The position numbers and the translations under genes were made by a program. This document shows positions 35,871 to 46,360 of a stretch of DNA of 64,000 nt, piece by piece (within the stretch, counting starts at the first letter, position 1; each line of letters opens with the position of its first letter). The stretch covers positions 2,567,964 through 2,631,963 of the forward strand of contig NC_019675.1 in assembly GCF_000316515.1 (NCBI RefSeq). Reading direction: 5' to 3'. The DNA is from Cyanobium gracile PCC 6307. Lineage in GTDB: Bacteria > Cyanobacteriota > Cyanobacteriia > PCC-6307 > Cyanobiaceae. Below the pieces are notes generated by a model. The model was not told where the DNA came from, made no database searches, and worked only from the letters and a program-made list of their open reading frames with translations.

Positions 35871-38057
35871 TCAGGAGCGGCGCAGGATCGGCGCGGCCCG
35901 CACGACGCTGCCGAGGAACAGGAGCAGGGCGTCGACGCTGCCGACCCGTTTCAGTTTCTGGAACCAGGCATTCTCCCCGTAGATCAGCTGGATCAGGGCG
36001 GCTTCCGTCTGGAGGGCGGGCATCTGGAAGGTGAGGCCCAGCAGTGGACGCTGCCGGCCGCGGGTGACCCGCATCAACCGGACCGGAAACTCCAGCTGGT
36101 ACTGGGGGACGCGCAGCACGCCGCTACGCTCGCCGTTCCGCGGGCCAGGGGCGCTGAGTCTGAGGCTGGCGCCCTGCTCGGAAACATCGTGGGTGACACC
36201 CCAGTACTGCTTCCCATCCATCTCCAGGCAGGCCACCAGTTCGAGAGGGAATCGGTCGGCCTGGCGGCGGATGGGTCTGTCGATGCAGGCAAGCAGGCAG
36301 ATGAACATCAACAGGGCGTTGTAGAGGTTCCAGCCGATCATCAGGCTCTCCCCCTCGAACACTGGCCGGAACCAGCGGATGTCGAGCAATGGCAGGCCGA
36401 AGTTCATCACCAGCCCGCCCACGAAGACGCACAGGTAGGCGATGAAGGGCCAGGCGAAACGTAGATCCAGGGTCTGGCTGGGGTGGTGGACATCCTTATT
36501 GGTGACGAGACTTCCCATCGACCGGAAGGGTCGGAGGAGGATCTGGGAGAGCCTCCTGAGGGCGGGAAAGCAGAACAGGGACTCGTAGACTTCGTTCCAG
36601 AAGTGAAAATAGTGACCGTTTGTCTGCCAGGAGGGGAGGAAATACAGCAGCAGAATGAATGGCAGGCCATAGGCCAGATATTCCATGGCAGGAGCGGCGA
36701 TCAGCGTGAAGCCGATCAGCATCGACAGCAGGGGAAACAGAATGTATACAGCGCGGAACAGGGGTGTCCAGACACTGAGAAAGAGGTGGAGGTAAAAGAC
36801 TTTCTGCCAGAAATCAAGGCTTGTCCAGATGGGCAGTTCCCGGGGGGATGTGAACACCTGGAAATTTCCCTGCATCCAGCGCAGCCGCTGCTCGAGATAG
36901 TCGTGGAAGGTGCGAGGCACCTCCCCCAGGCTCAGCACCTCATCCAGATACACCATGCGCCAGCCACGGGTGAGCAGTCGGGTGCCGGTCTGGTTGTCCT
37001 CAATGATGCAGTGTGTGACGTAACCACCGATGGCTTCCAGTGCCGATCGCCTGGCCAGGTACGAAGTGCCGCAGCAGACCACCGCATTGAAGCGGTCACG
37101 AATCACCTGAACGTAATGGAAGAAGTAATCCATATCGTCAGGAACAAGGATTTCAAGACCTAGATTGCGATTGTGAAAGTCGGCATTGAAGTAATGCTGC
37201 GGTGTCTGTACGAGGGCGACCTTGGCGTCCTTGAAAAAACCGACCGTTCGATCCAGGAACCGGCTGAAGGGGATGAAATCACAATCGAACACGGCAATCA
37301 GGTCACCGTGGGTGTGGGCAAGTGCGTAGTTCAGGTTGCCTGCCTTTCGGTGCAGGTTGTCAGGCCTGCTCAGATACCCCACGCCGAGTTCGTGCGCCAG
37401 GTCGGCGATGCTGCGGCGATGGCCATCGTCAAGGATGTAGATTTTCTTGTTCGGGTACTGAATATTGCTGCAGGCAAGAACGCATCGGCGCACCATCCGG
37501 TCGGACTCGTTGTAGGTCGGGATCCAGATGTCCACGCTGGGCTGATGCTCCATCGTCCAGTCGATCAGGTGATCGGCCTGACGCCGCCGCTGCTGGGGGC
37601 TGAACAGCAGCGATGGGTAGAGCTGGAGGGCGAATGTCAGCAGGTACGTGGACTCGCAGAGAAAGAAGACCAGGCTGAAGAAGAAGCTGACCGGGTGGGC
37701 GGTGTTGATGGTGGTGGCTCGCCACAGGAAGTAGCGGACGGCGAACAGCACCAGCACCAGCGAGGCCACCAGGTAGGCGGACGGACGTCGCGGCAGGAGA
37801 TTCACCCCCAGGCAGAGACCCACGGCAAGGCACAGGGGCAGGACCGCATCGATCCAGGGATCCTGCACCTGCCAGGCTTCCGGCAGCGTCCGCCCATGGA
37901 GCGGGTTGAGCAGCCCGATGGCCACAACGGAGAACTGCAGATTGGCCAGCAGAAGGGCCGCGACGAGGCTGCCGGCGGAGATCAGCAATACCACCCATAC
38001 CCAGGGCGAGATCCTCGTATTGCCTGCAGGATCCGAAAAGGAATGCAGGACTTTCAT
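35871..38057 (-). CDS. Cellulose synthase catalytic subunit-like GT2 with PilZ domain (BcsA family)
   Basis: A 728-residue processive glycosyltransferase. N-terminal helices (residues 20-150) are followed by a GT2 domain with LDDG at 209-212, DCD at 258-260, the TED-like IED at 352-354 and QRLRW at 390-394, the complete cellulose-synthase-type set. Further helices (about 420-590) lead to a C-terminal PilZ domain with the c-di-GMP motifs RQADR and DVSEQG. It should polymerise a beta-linked glucan from UDP-glucose under c-di-GMP control. No BcsB gene is present; an HlyD-type adaptor overlaps its start by 4 bp instead. Confidence 0.92.
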   Translation of the reverse strand: MKVLHSFSDPAGNTRISPWVWVVLLISAGSLVAALLLANLQFSVVAIGLLNPLHGRTLPEAWQVQDPWIDAVLPLCLAVGLCLGVNLLPRRPSAYLVASLVLVLFAVRYFLWRATTINTAHPVSFFFSLVFFLCESTYLLTFALQLYPSLLFSPQQRRRQADHLIDWTMEHQPSVDIWIPTYNESDRMVRRCVLACSNIQYPNKKIYILDDGHRRSIADLAHELGVGYLSRPDNLHRKAGNLNYALAHTHGDLIAVFDCDFIPFSRFLDRTVGFFKDAKVALVQTPQHYFNADFHNRNLGLEILVPDDMDYFFHYVQVIRDRFNAVVCCGTSYLARRSALEAIGGYVTHCIIEDNQTGTRLLTRGWRMVYLDEVLSLGEVPRTFHDYLEQRLRWMQGNFQVFTSPRELPIWTSLDFWQKVFYLHLFLSVWTPLFRAVYILFPLLSMLIGFTLIAAPAMEYLAYGLPFILLLYFLPSWQTNGHYFHFWNEVYESLFCFPALRRLSQILLRPFRSMGSLVTNKDVHHPSQTLDLRFAWPFIAYLCVFVGGLVMNFGLPLLDIRWFRPVFEGESLMIGWNLYNALLMFICLLACIDRPIRRQADRFPLELVACLEMDGKQYWGVTHDVSEQGASLRLSAPGPRNGERSGVLRVPQYQLEFPVRLMRVTRGRQRPLLGLTFQMPALQTEAALIQLIYGENAWFQKLKRVGSVDALLLFLGSVVRAAPILRRS

Positions 38058-39361
38058 GATTCGAAGCTGACTCTCGCCGAGAAACCCACGTAGCAGAATT
38101 CTCCGGGAGGTGCAGGAAAATCGTTGAGGATGCGGATCTTCACCTCACTTTCCCTGGCAAGGTTGATGGGCACCGGCTGGGGTGCTTCATCCCCCAGCTG
38201 CGTCCGGCCGATGCCGGAGCGGATGCCGATCACTTCACCACGCAGTCGGTCGCGGTTGCCCACCAGCTGGATTCTGGCGTTGCTGCCCAGGCGGATCCGA
38301 TTGAGATCATTCTCCGCCACCGTGGTCGTCAGCCAGCGCTGGCTGCAGTCGATCAGCTGGATCACCGACTGCATGGCGTCCACCGAATCTCCCTTCTGCG
38401 CCCCGAGCTGCCAGACCACCGCCTGACGGGGGCTCACGAGCCGCGCCCGGCTGCGTTCCTGCCATTCCTGACGGGCCACCTTCAGCTGCTCCTCCAACCC
38501 TTTGACCTGGAGGCTCTGGGTGCGCACATCCCCTTCCGCGTTCTCCAGGGCGATGGTCGCCTCCTGCAGGCGGACCACCGGATCGGAGCTGCTGCGGTTG
38601 TTGCGCAGGGTGAGGTCGTCCCGGGAGGCCTGCAGGATCGCCGTCTGACCCGCCAGCTGGGCGGCAAGCCCCCGCACCTCGCGATCCCGCTGCAGTTCGG
38701 TGGTGCGGGCCCGGTCGACCACGTTCGCAGCCACGGCGCCGGCCCGGAAGAGCTCCTCCTGCCGCCGGGTCTCTCGGCGGGCGAAGGCCAGTTCCTTTCG
38801 GGCCCGATCCAGGGCGAACCCAAGACCGTCGCGGTCGCTGCGGTCGCGGGAGATCTCCAGGGTCCGCTGCTGGCGGGCATCCTGCTGCAGACGGTTCACG
38901 AGCTGCTGCCGGAGATCCCTGCGGGTCTGCAGATCCTGCAGCCGGGCGCGGGCGGTCCGCAGGTCGGTCTCGAGGGCGGCGAGGCTGTCGCGCCGTGCCA
39001 TCGGGTTCACCACGATGGCCAGGGTCTGTCCGGCGCGAACCTCCATGCCCGTTCCCACCGAGAGATTCTCAAGCGTGCCACTGACGGGACTGCGCAGGAC
39101 GATCGGGGTGGCGTTGATGACCGCGTCGCGGGAACGTGCGGTGAAAAAGTTGATCACGATGGCGAGGGCTGTGATCAGCAGACCGGCCGAAATCACCAGG
39201 ATGGTGAGATCGGCTCTCCGGGAGCGGGGAATCGCATCGTCCTCTTCCGGGTCGGGGCCTTCGATCGGTGCCTCGGGGAGGAAGGGTGGACCGGGAGCCT
39301 GGGGTGGATCGCCAGCTCTGAGCGGGTCGAGGTGGAGAAGACCGCTGATGGCTGATAACAT
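38054..39361 (-). CDS. HlyD-like membrane fusion protein coupled to the cellulose synthase
   Basis: A 435-residue adaptor. A Pro-rich cytoplasmic N-terminus, one transmembrane helix (about residues 50-72), a lipoyl half (GTLENLSVGTGMEVRAGQTLAIV), a very long coiled coil (about 120-320, rich in Arg/Gln/Leu), a second lipoyl half and a beta-barrel close (KIRILNDFPAPPGEFCYVGF). It overlaps the synthase start by ATGA, so they are made together. It may take the place of BcsB, guiding the glucan to a TolC-type channel, as reported for a cyanobacterial cellulose system. A possible promoter lies just upstream. Confidence 0.88.
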   Translation of the reverse strand: MLSAISGLLHLDPLRAGDPPQAPGPPFLPEAPIEGPDPEEDDAIPRSRRADLTILVISAGLLITALAIVINFFTARSRDAVINATPIVLRSPVSGTLENLSVGTGMEVRAGQTLAIVVNPMARRDSLAALETDLRTARARLQDLQTRRDLRQQLVNRLQQDARQQRTLEISRDRSDRDGLGFALDRARKELAFARRETRRQEELFRAGAVAANVVDRARTTELQRDREVRGLAAQLAGQTAILQASRDDLTLRNNRSSSDPVVRLQEATIALENAEGDVRTQSLQVKGLEEQLKVARQEWQERSRARLVSPRQAVVWQLGAQKGDSVDAMQSVIQLIDCSQRWLTTTVAENDLNRIRLGSNARIQLVGNRDRLRGEVIGIRSGIGRTQLGDEAPQPVPINLARESEVKIRILNDFPAPPGEFCYVGFSARVSFES

Positions 39362-39387
39362 CCAGGTGGCATATGGAATGGTGGTTG

Positions 39388-39395
39388 ATTCTATA
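39388..39395 (-). promoter_or_regulatory. Possible -10 element upstream of the HlyD-cellulose synthase unit
   Basis: In the AT-rich 70-bp gap between the GH10 stop and the HlyD start, the minus strand carries TATAGAAT 27 bp before the ATG. No good -35 hexamer lies at the right distance. It could let the export and synthase genes be expressed apart from the glycosidase. Confidence 0.3.
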
Positions 39396-39431
39396 GGCGT
39401 CAGGATTTATCGGGTGAAAGTATCCTTTTGA

Positions 39432-40538
39432 TTACCTGTTAATGGCTGGTGATCCTGATGACTTTGCCCCTGGTGGCTTGAGGGCGGCCTGGATGGCTGC
39501 GCTGGCCGCTTTCGGTCGGTTGTTGTCATCGAAGGGCAGAGGCCGCTGGGGCAGGCCATCTGCCCGGGGCATGAACGCATTCAGCCAGGTGGTGCGATCA
39601 CTCAATCCCCAGGTGGTGATCAGTTTCAGCCGCGGTTCCGGCAAAACCGCTGCCAGGAAGGCGCCATACACCGCCGCCACGGCCCGGTCCCGCTCCGGGA
39701 TGGCCGCCGGCAGTTCCCGGTCGTTCACGTCCAGTTCGGTCACGAGGATGTCCAGGTCCAGGGCTGCCAGCTCCCGCAGGAAGGCGGGCAGGGTGCGGAA
39801 GGTGGTCGGTCCGCTGCCGTTGGCGTAGAGATGGGCCTGCAGGCCCACGGCATGGAGGGGAACGCCGCGCTGCCGCAGCTGCCGCAGGAGCGTCAGGAAG
39901 GCCTGCCGCTTGCGTTGCGTCTTGGCGTCATCGCCCTCCAGCCCGTACTCGTTGATCACCAGGGCCGCCTGCGGATCGGCCCGGTGCGCGAGGGTCAGCG
40001 CCCGGGCGATGTAGCCGGGGCCCAGCCGCTCCAGCCAGAGGCTGCGGCGCAGGCCCGTGCCGTCGTCGGCGATCGGCTCGTTCACCACGTCCCACGACGG
40101 CAGCTGGCCGCGGTAGTGGCCCACGACGGTGCCGATGTAGGTCGCCATGGCCCGATCCAGCTCCGCCGGCGGCAGGGCCTTCACCCAGGCCGGCAGCTGC
40201 TCGTGCCACACCAGGGTGTGGCCCCGCATCGCCAGGCCCTGTGCACGGGCGAAGGCCAGCAGCCGGTCCGGGGCGTTGAAATCGAAGCGCCCGGGCGTGG
40301 CCTCCACCCCATCCCACTTCAGTTCCGATTCGGGCACGATCAGGCCGCTCTGCTCGCTCACCAGGCGGCGCAGGCCCGGATCCCGCAGCTGGTCATTGGT
40401 GACGGCGGTGCCCCAGCGCAGCCCGCGCGCCGCCGCCAGCCCCTGCAGGGTCGGGGCCGCCTCCGGCGGCAGGGCCCGGGCCACGCTCCAGCCCAGGGCG
40501 GCCACCACGGCGATCACGATCAGTTGCCGTCGTCGCAT
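39432..40538 (-). CDS. Exported GH10-family glycoside hydrolase (endo-beta-1,4-xylanase-like)
   Basis: A 368-residue enzyme. The signal peptide is at residues 1-22 (RRRQLIVIAVVAALGWSVARA). The GH10 barrel has the catalytic acid/base Glu154 in DVVNEPI and the nucleophile Glu268 in VTELDV. SELKWDGVE, GHTLVWHEQLPAWV and TTWGLSDRTTWLN are also diagnostic of the family. GH10 enzymes cut beta-1,4-xylan and some act on beta-1,4-glucans. Encoded first in the same direction as an HlyD adaptor and a cellulose-type synthase, it may trim or release the polymer made by the operon, the usual role of a synthase-linked cellulase. That role is inference. Confidence 0.92.
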   Translation of the reverse strand: MRRRQLIVIAVVAALGWSVARALPPEAAPTLQGLAAARGLRWGTAVTNDQLRDPGLRRLVSEQSGLIVPESELKWDGVEATPGRFDFNAPDRLLAFARAQGLAMRGHTLVWHEQLPAWVKALPPAELDRAMATYIGTVVGHYRGQLPSWDVVNEPIADDGTGLRRSLWLERLGPGYIARALTLAHRADPQAALVINEYGLEGDDAKTQRKRQAFLTLLRQLRQRGVPLHAVGLQAHLYANGSGPTTFRTLPAFLRELAALDLDILVTELDVNDRELPAAIPERDRAVAAVYGAFLAAVLPEPRLKLITTWGLSDRTTWLNAFMPRADGLPQRPLPFDDNNRPKAASAAIQAALKPPGAKSSGSPAINR

Positions 40539-40606
40539 GGACCGGGGACAGGGGCACCCCCGTCACTCTGGCCGTCCGTCCCGGCGCCGTCATCCACGCG
40601 GGAGGC

Positions 40607-42724
<2,118 letters not shown>

Positions 42725-43147
42725 TCAGGCGGCCGCCAGCTTGGTGATGCGATCCACCCGCCAGGCCTCCTCCACCTTCACGAAGGTGAAGTCGAGGGGG
42801 AGTTCCTCCTTGCCGTCGCTCTTGAGCTTGACCGTCAGGATCACCTGGCCCTCCTGCAGCCGGGGCCGGCCGGACTTGAGGTTGCGGTACTTGTTGAGCT
42901 GCAGCCCGGCCAGGAAGCGGATGAACTGCTGGCGGTTGACGTGGGAGCGGTAGTTGCGGGTGGTGAGCAGGTAGGCCCCGTCCACCTGGCCGGAGGCCAC
43001 CTGGGTGAAGAACTGCTTGATCAGCGGATTGATGCCCCGGGCACTGAGCACCAGCCTGACCGCCGAGATGGTCCAGTACAGAAGCAAGCCACCGGCTCCC
43101 GCGAGCAGGAGCTTGGTGCCGATGTCGCGGGCCAGTCCCCAGTCCAT
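42725..43147 (-). CDS. Single-pass membrane protein with DUF4864/NTF2-like domain
   Basis: A 140-residue protein. One N-terminal transmembrane helix (about residues 8-30, IGTKLLLAGAGGLLLYWTI) is followed by a small alpha+beta domain (INPLIKQFFTQVASGQVDGA, AYLLTTRNYRSHVNRQQF, RPRLQEGQVILTVKLKS, FTFVKVEEAWRVDRI). The final layout is the NTF2/cystatin-like one of DUF4864-type proteins. It sits 3 bp before ligA on the same strand, but no link to DNA ligation is known. Function unknown. Start at the ATG at 43147; upstream in-frame sequence overlaps the sprT-like gene's antisense. Confidence 0.72.
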   Translation of the reverse strand: MDWGLARDIGTKLLLAGAGGLLLYWTISAVRLVLSARGINPLIKQFFTQVASGQVDGAYLLTTRNYRSHVNRQQFIRFLAGLQLNKYRNLKSGRPRLQEGQVILTVKLKSDGKEELPLDFTFVKVEEAWRVDRITKLAAA

Positions 43148-43208
43148 GGTGATCCCATCCGTTCGCAGCGTTGCAGAGTCTGACGGACGACCCCACCAGA
43201 ATGGGCCG

Positions 43209-43751
43209 ATGCCCCTGGAACCGCTGCTGCCCCTGTTCCACCGGCTCAACCGCGAGCACTTCGACGGCCAGCTCACCCGGGAGAACCGGCCCCTGGTGGA
43301 TGTGCGCTGGAGCGACGGCCGCCTCACCCGCACCGCCGGGCTCTACCGGCGGGGGCGTCTGGCCGACGGGCGTGACCTGTGCGAGATCGTCCTCTCCCGC
43401 CCTCTGCTGGAGCCGCTGCCGCGGCAGGCCACCCTGGGCACCCTGTGCCACGAGATGATCCACGCCTGGGTGGACCGGGTGCTGGCGGTGCAGGAGGTCC
43501 ATGGCCCCCGCTTCCGAACCCGGATGGAGCAGATCAACCGGGCCCAGGACGACTTTCAGGTGAGCCTGCGGCATCGTTACCCCCTGCCGGTGGCGGCCAG
43601 CCGCTGGATCGCCCGCTGCCCGCGCTGCGACAGCCGCACGCCCTACCAGCGCCGCCGCCAGGGCCTGGCCTGCCGCCACTGCTGCGAGCGTCTCCATGGC
43701 GGGCGCTGGGATGCGAGCTGCCTGCTGGTGTTCGAGCCCAACACCGCCTAG
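43209..43751 (+). CDS. SprT-like zinc metalloprotease
   Basis: A 180-residue protein with the SprT/Spartan-type catalytic motif HEMIHAW (His81, Glu82, His85), and HGPRF downstream carrying a further likely ligand. A C-terminal zinc ribbon follows (CPRC ... CRHC). SprT-family proteases digest DNA-bound or other protein substrates in the cytoplasm; bacterial roles are poorly defined. ATG 43209 was chosen because FHRLNREHFDGQL is the usual SprT opening. It is divergent from the DUF4864-like gene with a 61-bp gap that must carry both promoters. Confidence 0.85.
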   Translation: MPLEPLLPLFHRLNREHFDGQLTRENRPLVDVRWSDGRLTRTAGLYRRGRLADGRDLCEIVLSRPLLEPLPRQATLGTLCHEMIHAWVDRVLAVQEVHGPRFRTRMEQINRAQDDFQVSLRHRYPLPVAASRWIARCPRCDSRTPYQRRRQGLACRHCCERLHGGRWDASCLLVFEPNTA

Positions 43752-43775
43752 GTTCTGGCGCAGGTGTTGGGGCCG

Positions 43776-43871
43776 ATGGCGACATTTCTGTGGACCCTGG
43801 AATGGGGCGGCTTCACCATTGCCCTGGTGGGGATGGGGCGGGAGCACTGGTTGTCCGGTCGGCGCCGTTAA
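43776..43871 (+). CDS. Possible 31-aa membrane peptide
   Basis: ATG 43776 to TAA 43869-43871 encodes 31 residues with one hydrophobic stretch (LEWGGFTIALVGMG) and a basic end (REHWLSGRRR). It fits exactly between the SprT-like gene and the Arg/Asp-rich gene, leaving 24 and 9 bp. It may be a small translated ORF or chance. No homologue is recalled. Confidence 0.3.
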   Translation: MATFLWTLEWGGFTIALVGMGREHWLSGRRR

Positions 43872-43880
43872 ACTGGCCTG

Positions 43881-44624
43881 ATGCATCCGATGGATCAGGG
43901 CGACGGCCGCGTGCGGGATCCCTGGGACCGCGACCCCCCCGACCGCGAATCCCGCGATCGCGACCCCAGAGAACGCGAATCCCGCGATCGCGACCTCCTG
44001 CAGCGCGATGGACGCGAGCGTGAGCTGGCCCGGCGCCCCCGTGGCGGCGGCGATCCCCTCGATCAGCGCGTGGATCGCTGGGTGACGGCCGGCCGGCAGT
44101 TCGTCGAGGGGGTGGCGGGGTCCCGGCCCGGTGGCCGTCCCGCCGGGCGGGGGGGCGAGCGCCGCCCCCAGCTCCGGCCCCGGATCGACGAACTCGGCCG
44201 CTGGGTGGAAGGCCGCCTCGACTGGCTGCTCGACGACGGCGACGACTGGAGGGAACCCTGGCAGGAGAGCGACCGCGGCGCCCCAGGGGCCCCGGAGCCG
44301 CCACCAGCTCCCCTCCGGTCCCGCCGGCCGATGCTTGAGGCGGTGTCCCGGCGCGTCCGCCCGGCTTCGCCGTCCCGTCCCCCCGTCGCCGAGGCCCGTT
44401 CCGCCTCGGCCTCCGCTCCCATCTCTGCCTCGGCTCCCGCCGCCGGGGCCGACGATGACTGGCCCGATGACGACAGCTTCACCCTGCCCCGCTGGCAACG
44501 CCCCGAGGCGGCCCGGCGCGACGGCAGCGGCGAGCGCGTCCCGGGCTCGGGCGAGCCGGACGCGGCCTTCACCCCTGCGGCCTCCGGCCGGCCGCTGCCC
44601 CGCTCCAGCCGTCGCCGTGCCTGA
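43881..44624 (+). CDS. Low-complexity protein with Arg/Asp repeats and conserved C-terminal blocks
   Basis: A 247-residue cytosolic protein. Residues 10-50 are an Arg/Asp/Glu-rich repeat (RESRDRDPRE, then RESRDRDLLQ). A more conserved-looking middle follows: VDRWVTAGRQFVEGVAG, RIDELGRWVEGRLDWLLDD and DWREPWQ. A disordered Ser/Pro/Ala linker leads to DDSFTLPRWQR and a basic end (RPLPRSSRRR). The conserved Trp-containing blocks suggest a protein- or RNA-interaction role, but I do not recognise the family. The repeat DNA includes two HIP1 octamers (GCGATCGC). Confidence 0.6.
   Translation: MHPMDQGDGRVRDPWDRDPPDRESRDRDPRERESRDRDLLQRDGRERELARRPRGGGDPLDQRVDRWVTAGRQFVEGVAGSRPGGRPAGRGGERRPQLRPRIDELGRWVEGRLDWLLDDGDDWREPWQESDRGAPGAPEPPPAPLRSRRPMLEAVSRRVRPASPSRPPVAEARSASASAPISASAPAAGADDDWPDDDSFTLPRWQRPEAARRDGSGERVPGSGEPDAAFTPAASGRPLPRSSRRRA
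43945..43995 (+). repeat. 30-bp-period direct repeat carrying HIP1 octamers
   Basis: A 21-bp unit, starting GCGAATCCCGCGATCGCGAC, occurs at 43945-43965 and again at 43975-43995. It encodes RESRDRD in a 10-residue period. Each copy holds the palindrome GCGATCGC, the HIP1 element abundant in many cyanobacterial genomes. Confidence 0.85.
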
Positions 44625-44692
44625 GCCGCCGATACCTCCATTTCGGCAGGTTGTGGGTTAGGACTGACGTCGTACCTGAAGGGATCTCGGCC

Positions 44693-45214
44693 ATGAGCAG
44701 CCTGGTGGTGGTTGGGTTTCCGTCCGTTGAGGAGGCCGACCAGGTGCGGCGTCAGCTGGTGGAGATCCAGAAGGAGGAACTGATCGCCCTCGAGGACGCG
44801 GTGGTCGTCGAGGCCGAACCGGACGGCAAGGTGCGCCTGCACCAGTCGGTCAACCTCACCAAGGCCGGCGCCCTCGGCGGCGGCTTCTGGGGCACGCTCG
44901 TGGGCCTGCTGTTCCTCAACCCCCTGCTCGGGGCGGCCGTCGGCGCCGGCCTGGGGGCCGCTTCAGGTTCCCTGTCGGATCTGGGCATCAACGACAACTT
45001 CATGCGCGAGGTGGGAGAAACCCTCCCCCCCGGCAGCGCGGCCCTCTGCCTGCTGCTGCGCGACGCCACCCCCGACCGGCTGATCGAGAGGCTGCGGGTT
45101 CATGCGCCCCACGCCAAGCTGCTGCGCACCAACCTCAGCCATACCGACGAGGACCGGCTGCGTCAGATGCTCGAGCAGGCGAGCAAGCAGGCCCAGGCCC
45201 TGCGGCTGTCCTGA
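44693..45214 (+). CDS. DUF1269 membrane protein
   Basis: A 173-residue protein. The N-terminal domain opens LVVVGFPSVEEADQVRRQL and continues with EKE-type helices, ending VRLHQSVNL. A Gly/Ala-rich membrane hairpin follows (about 57-95, GALGGGFWGTLVGLLFLN, GAAVGAGLGAASGSL). A cytosolic tail carries FMREVGETLPPGSAALCLLL. This is the DUF1269 layout, often stress-linked but of unknown function. ATG 44693 is preceded by an AT-richer gap. Its last 80 bp overlap the convergent gene 45135-45653. Confidence 0.85.
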   Translation: MSSLVVVGFPSVEEADQVRRQLVEIQKEELIALEDAVVVEAEPDGKVRLHQSVNLTKAGALGGGFWGTLVGLLFLNPLLGAAVGAGLGAASGSLSDLGINDNFMREVGETLPPGSAALCLLLRDATPDRLIERLRVHAPHAKLLRTNLSHTDEDRLRQMLEQASKQAQALRLS

Positions 45215-45653
45215 GTTTCGTGTTGACCCGGAAGCTGCAGCCCCGCTGACGCAGTTCCCTGTTCACCGGCTTCACCAGGTCGCGGGGCACGTCAACGGCC
45301 ATCTCCTCGGCCGAGATGCTGATCGACGGGGAGCCGTTCTGCAGGGCGCTGAGCAGATCGGCCCACAGGCTCACCATGGTGCGCTGGGCCTGGGGAACCA
45401 GCCCCAGGCGCTCAAGGTAGGGCGCGCACCCCTGGTGCAGCCAGAGGCTGGAGTGATGATGGCCCGGCTGGGGCCGCATGGCCAGTCCGGCCGCCAGGGC
45501 TTCGGCGGTCGGTTCGCCGCTGCTGCGGCGCAGGCCGGAGGCCACCAGCAGCTTTCCGGTGTGGACGGCGGAGACGCCGTAGCGGCGGCCCAGTTCGGTG
45601 AGGGTGAGCCAGTCCCCTGCCGGCGGGGTCTGGGCGCTGTGGCGGGTGGCCAT
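45135..45653 (-). CDS. Hypothetical protein with N-terminal HTH-like segment
   Basis: A 172-residue protein. The first 55 residues include WLTLTELGRRYGVSAVHTG then KLLVASGLRR, shaped like a winged-helix DNA-binding segment, with AEALAAGLAMRP after it. A central part (YLERLGLVPQAQRTMVSLWADL) is helical. The C-terminus after FRVNTKL is Ala/Pro/Arg-rich and lies over the DUF1269 gene end, so an ancestral stop near 45225 may have been lost. Similar proteins occur in picocyanobacteria, function unknown. A DNA-binding role is a guess from the motif only. Confidence 0.6.
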   Translation of the reverse strand: MATRHSAQTPPAGDWLTLTELGRRYGVSAVHTGKLLVASGLRRSSGEPTAEALAAGLAMRPQPGHHHSSLWLHQGCAPYLERLGLVPQAQRTMVSLWADLLSALQNGSPSISISAEEMAVDVPRDLVKPVNRELRQRGCSFRVNTKLRTAAGPGPACSPARASDAAGPRRYG

Positions 45654-45730
45654 GGTCCGGTTTCGAATGACCGAATCCTGGCCAGGGAGCCTGGAGCGTC
45701 AATTCGTCAACAGCAAACCGCCACATGGCG

Positions 45731-46342
45731 TTACTGAATTGATGAGTCTTTACGAACAGATCCCACCTGGGCCGGTCCCAGCCACCGCTCCAGCGCCGGG
45801 GAGAACACCTCCCGGATCACGGTGAGCTCCCGCCCGTGGCGAAAGAAGCGGTAATGCCGGCTCCAGAAGGGGCCGTCGCAGCCGAAACGCTCCGCCAGCC
45901 AGGGTTCCTGCACCTGGCCAAGGCCATCCACCTCGCGGTACAGCTCCGCCCGTCCCGCCGAGAGGCTGCGCCAGATCGGCAGCCGGCGATCCTGCAGATG
46001 GGCCTCCGCCTCGGCCTGGTTCCACCAGCTCTCGGCCCAGCCCAGGGTCTGGGGCCCGCAGGTGAGCCACACCTGGCGTCGCAGCAGGGGCTCGGCCAGC
46101 CCGGCCACCTCAGCGGGCGCGCCGGCGGAGACCCCCGGTTCGGAGGCCATGGCGATCAGCTCCACCTCCACCGGATGGCCGGTGAGGAGCTGCAGATGGC
46201 GCGTCGGGCTGCCGTCCCCCAGCAGCAGCAGCGTCCACGGGCCGCTGAGCTCACCGCCGACCGGTGGCTGCGGGCGCTCGGCGGCCCTGGCCTGCCACAG
46301 GCACGCGGGGGACGGCAGCAGGCCGCCGGTGGCTTGGTTCAT
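45731..46342 (-). CDS. Chorismate lyase-like protein (DUF98 / chorismate pyruvate-lyase family)
   Basis: A 203-residue protein with the family pattern: LLLGDGSPTRHLQLLTGHPVE early, EPLLRRQVWLTCG, then WAESWWNQAEAEAHL, LPIWRSLSAGRAELYREVDG and FWSRHYRFFRHGRELTVIRE late. In Synechocystis the chorismate lyase Sll1797 makes 4-hydroxybenzoate for plastoquinone, and cyanobacterial members look like this one. It therefore probably feeds quinone synthesis in photosynthetic electron transport. The next gene on the strand (GspC/PilP-like) starts 19 bp away and is probably unrelated in function. Confidence 0.8.
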   Translation of the reverse strand: MNQATGGLLPSPACLWQARAAERPQPPVGGELSGPWTLLLLGDGSPTRHLQLLTGHPVEVELIAMASEPGVSAGAPAEVAGLAEPLLRRQVWLTCGPQTLGWAESWWNQAEAEAHLQDRRLPIWRSLSAGRAELYREVDGLGQVQEPWLAERFGCDGPFWSRHYRFFRHGRELTVIREVFSPALERWLGPAQVGSVRKDSSIQ

Positions 46343-46360
46343 GGCGGGCCGGAGGGCAGG

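Noticed and set aside
38054-39361. BcsB identity for the gene before the cellulose synthase
   Set aside because: It has one N-terminal helix, lipoyl halves and a long coiled coil, which is HlyD architecture; BcsB's carbohydrate-binding repeats are absent.
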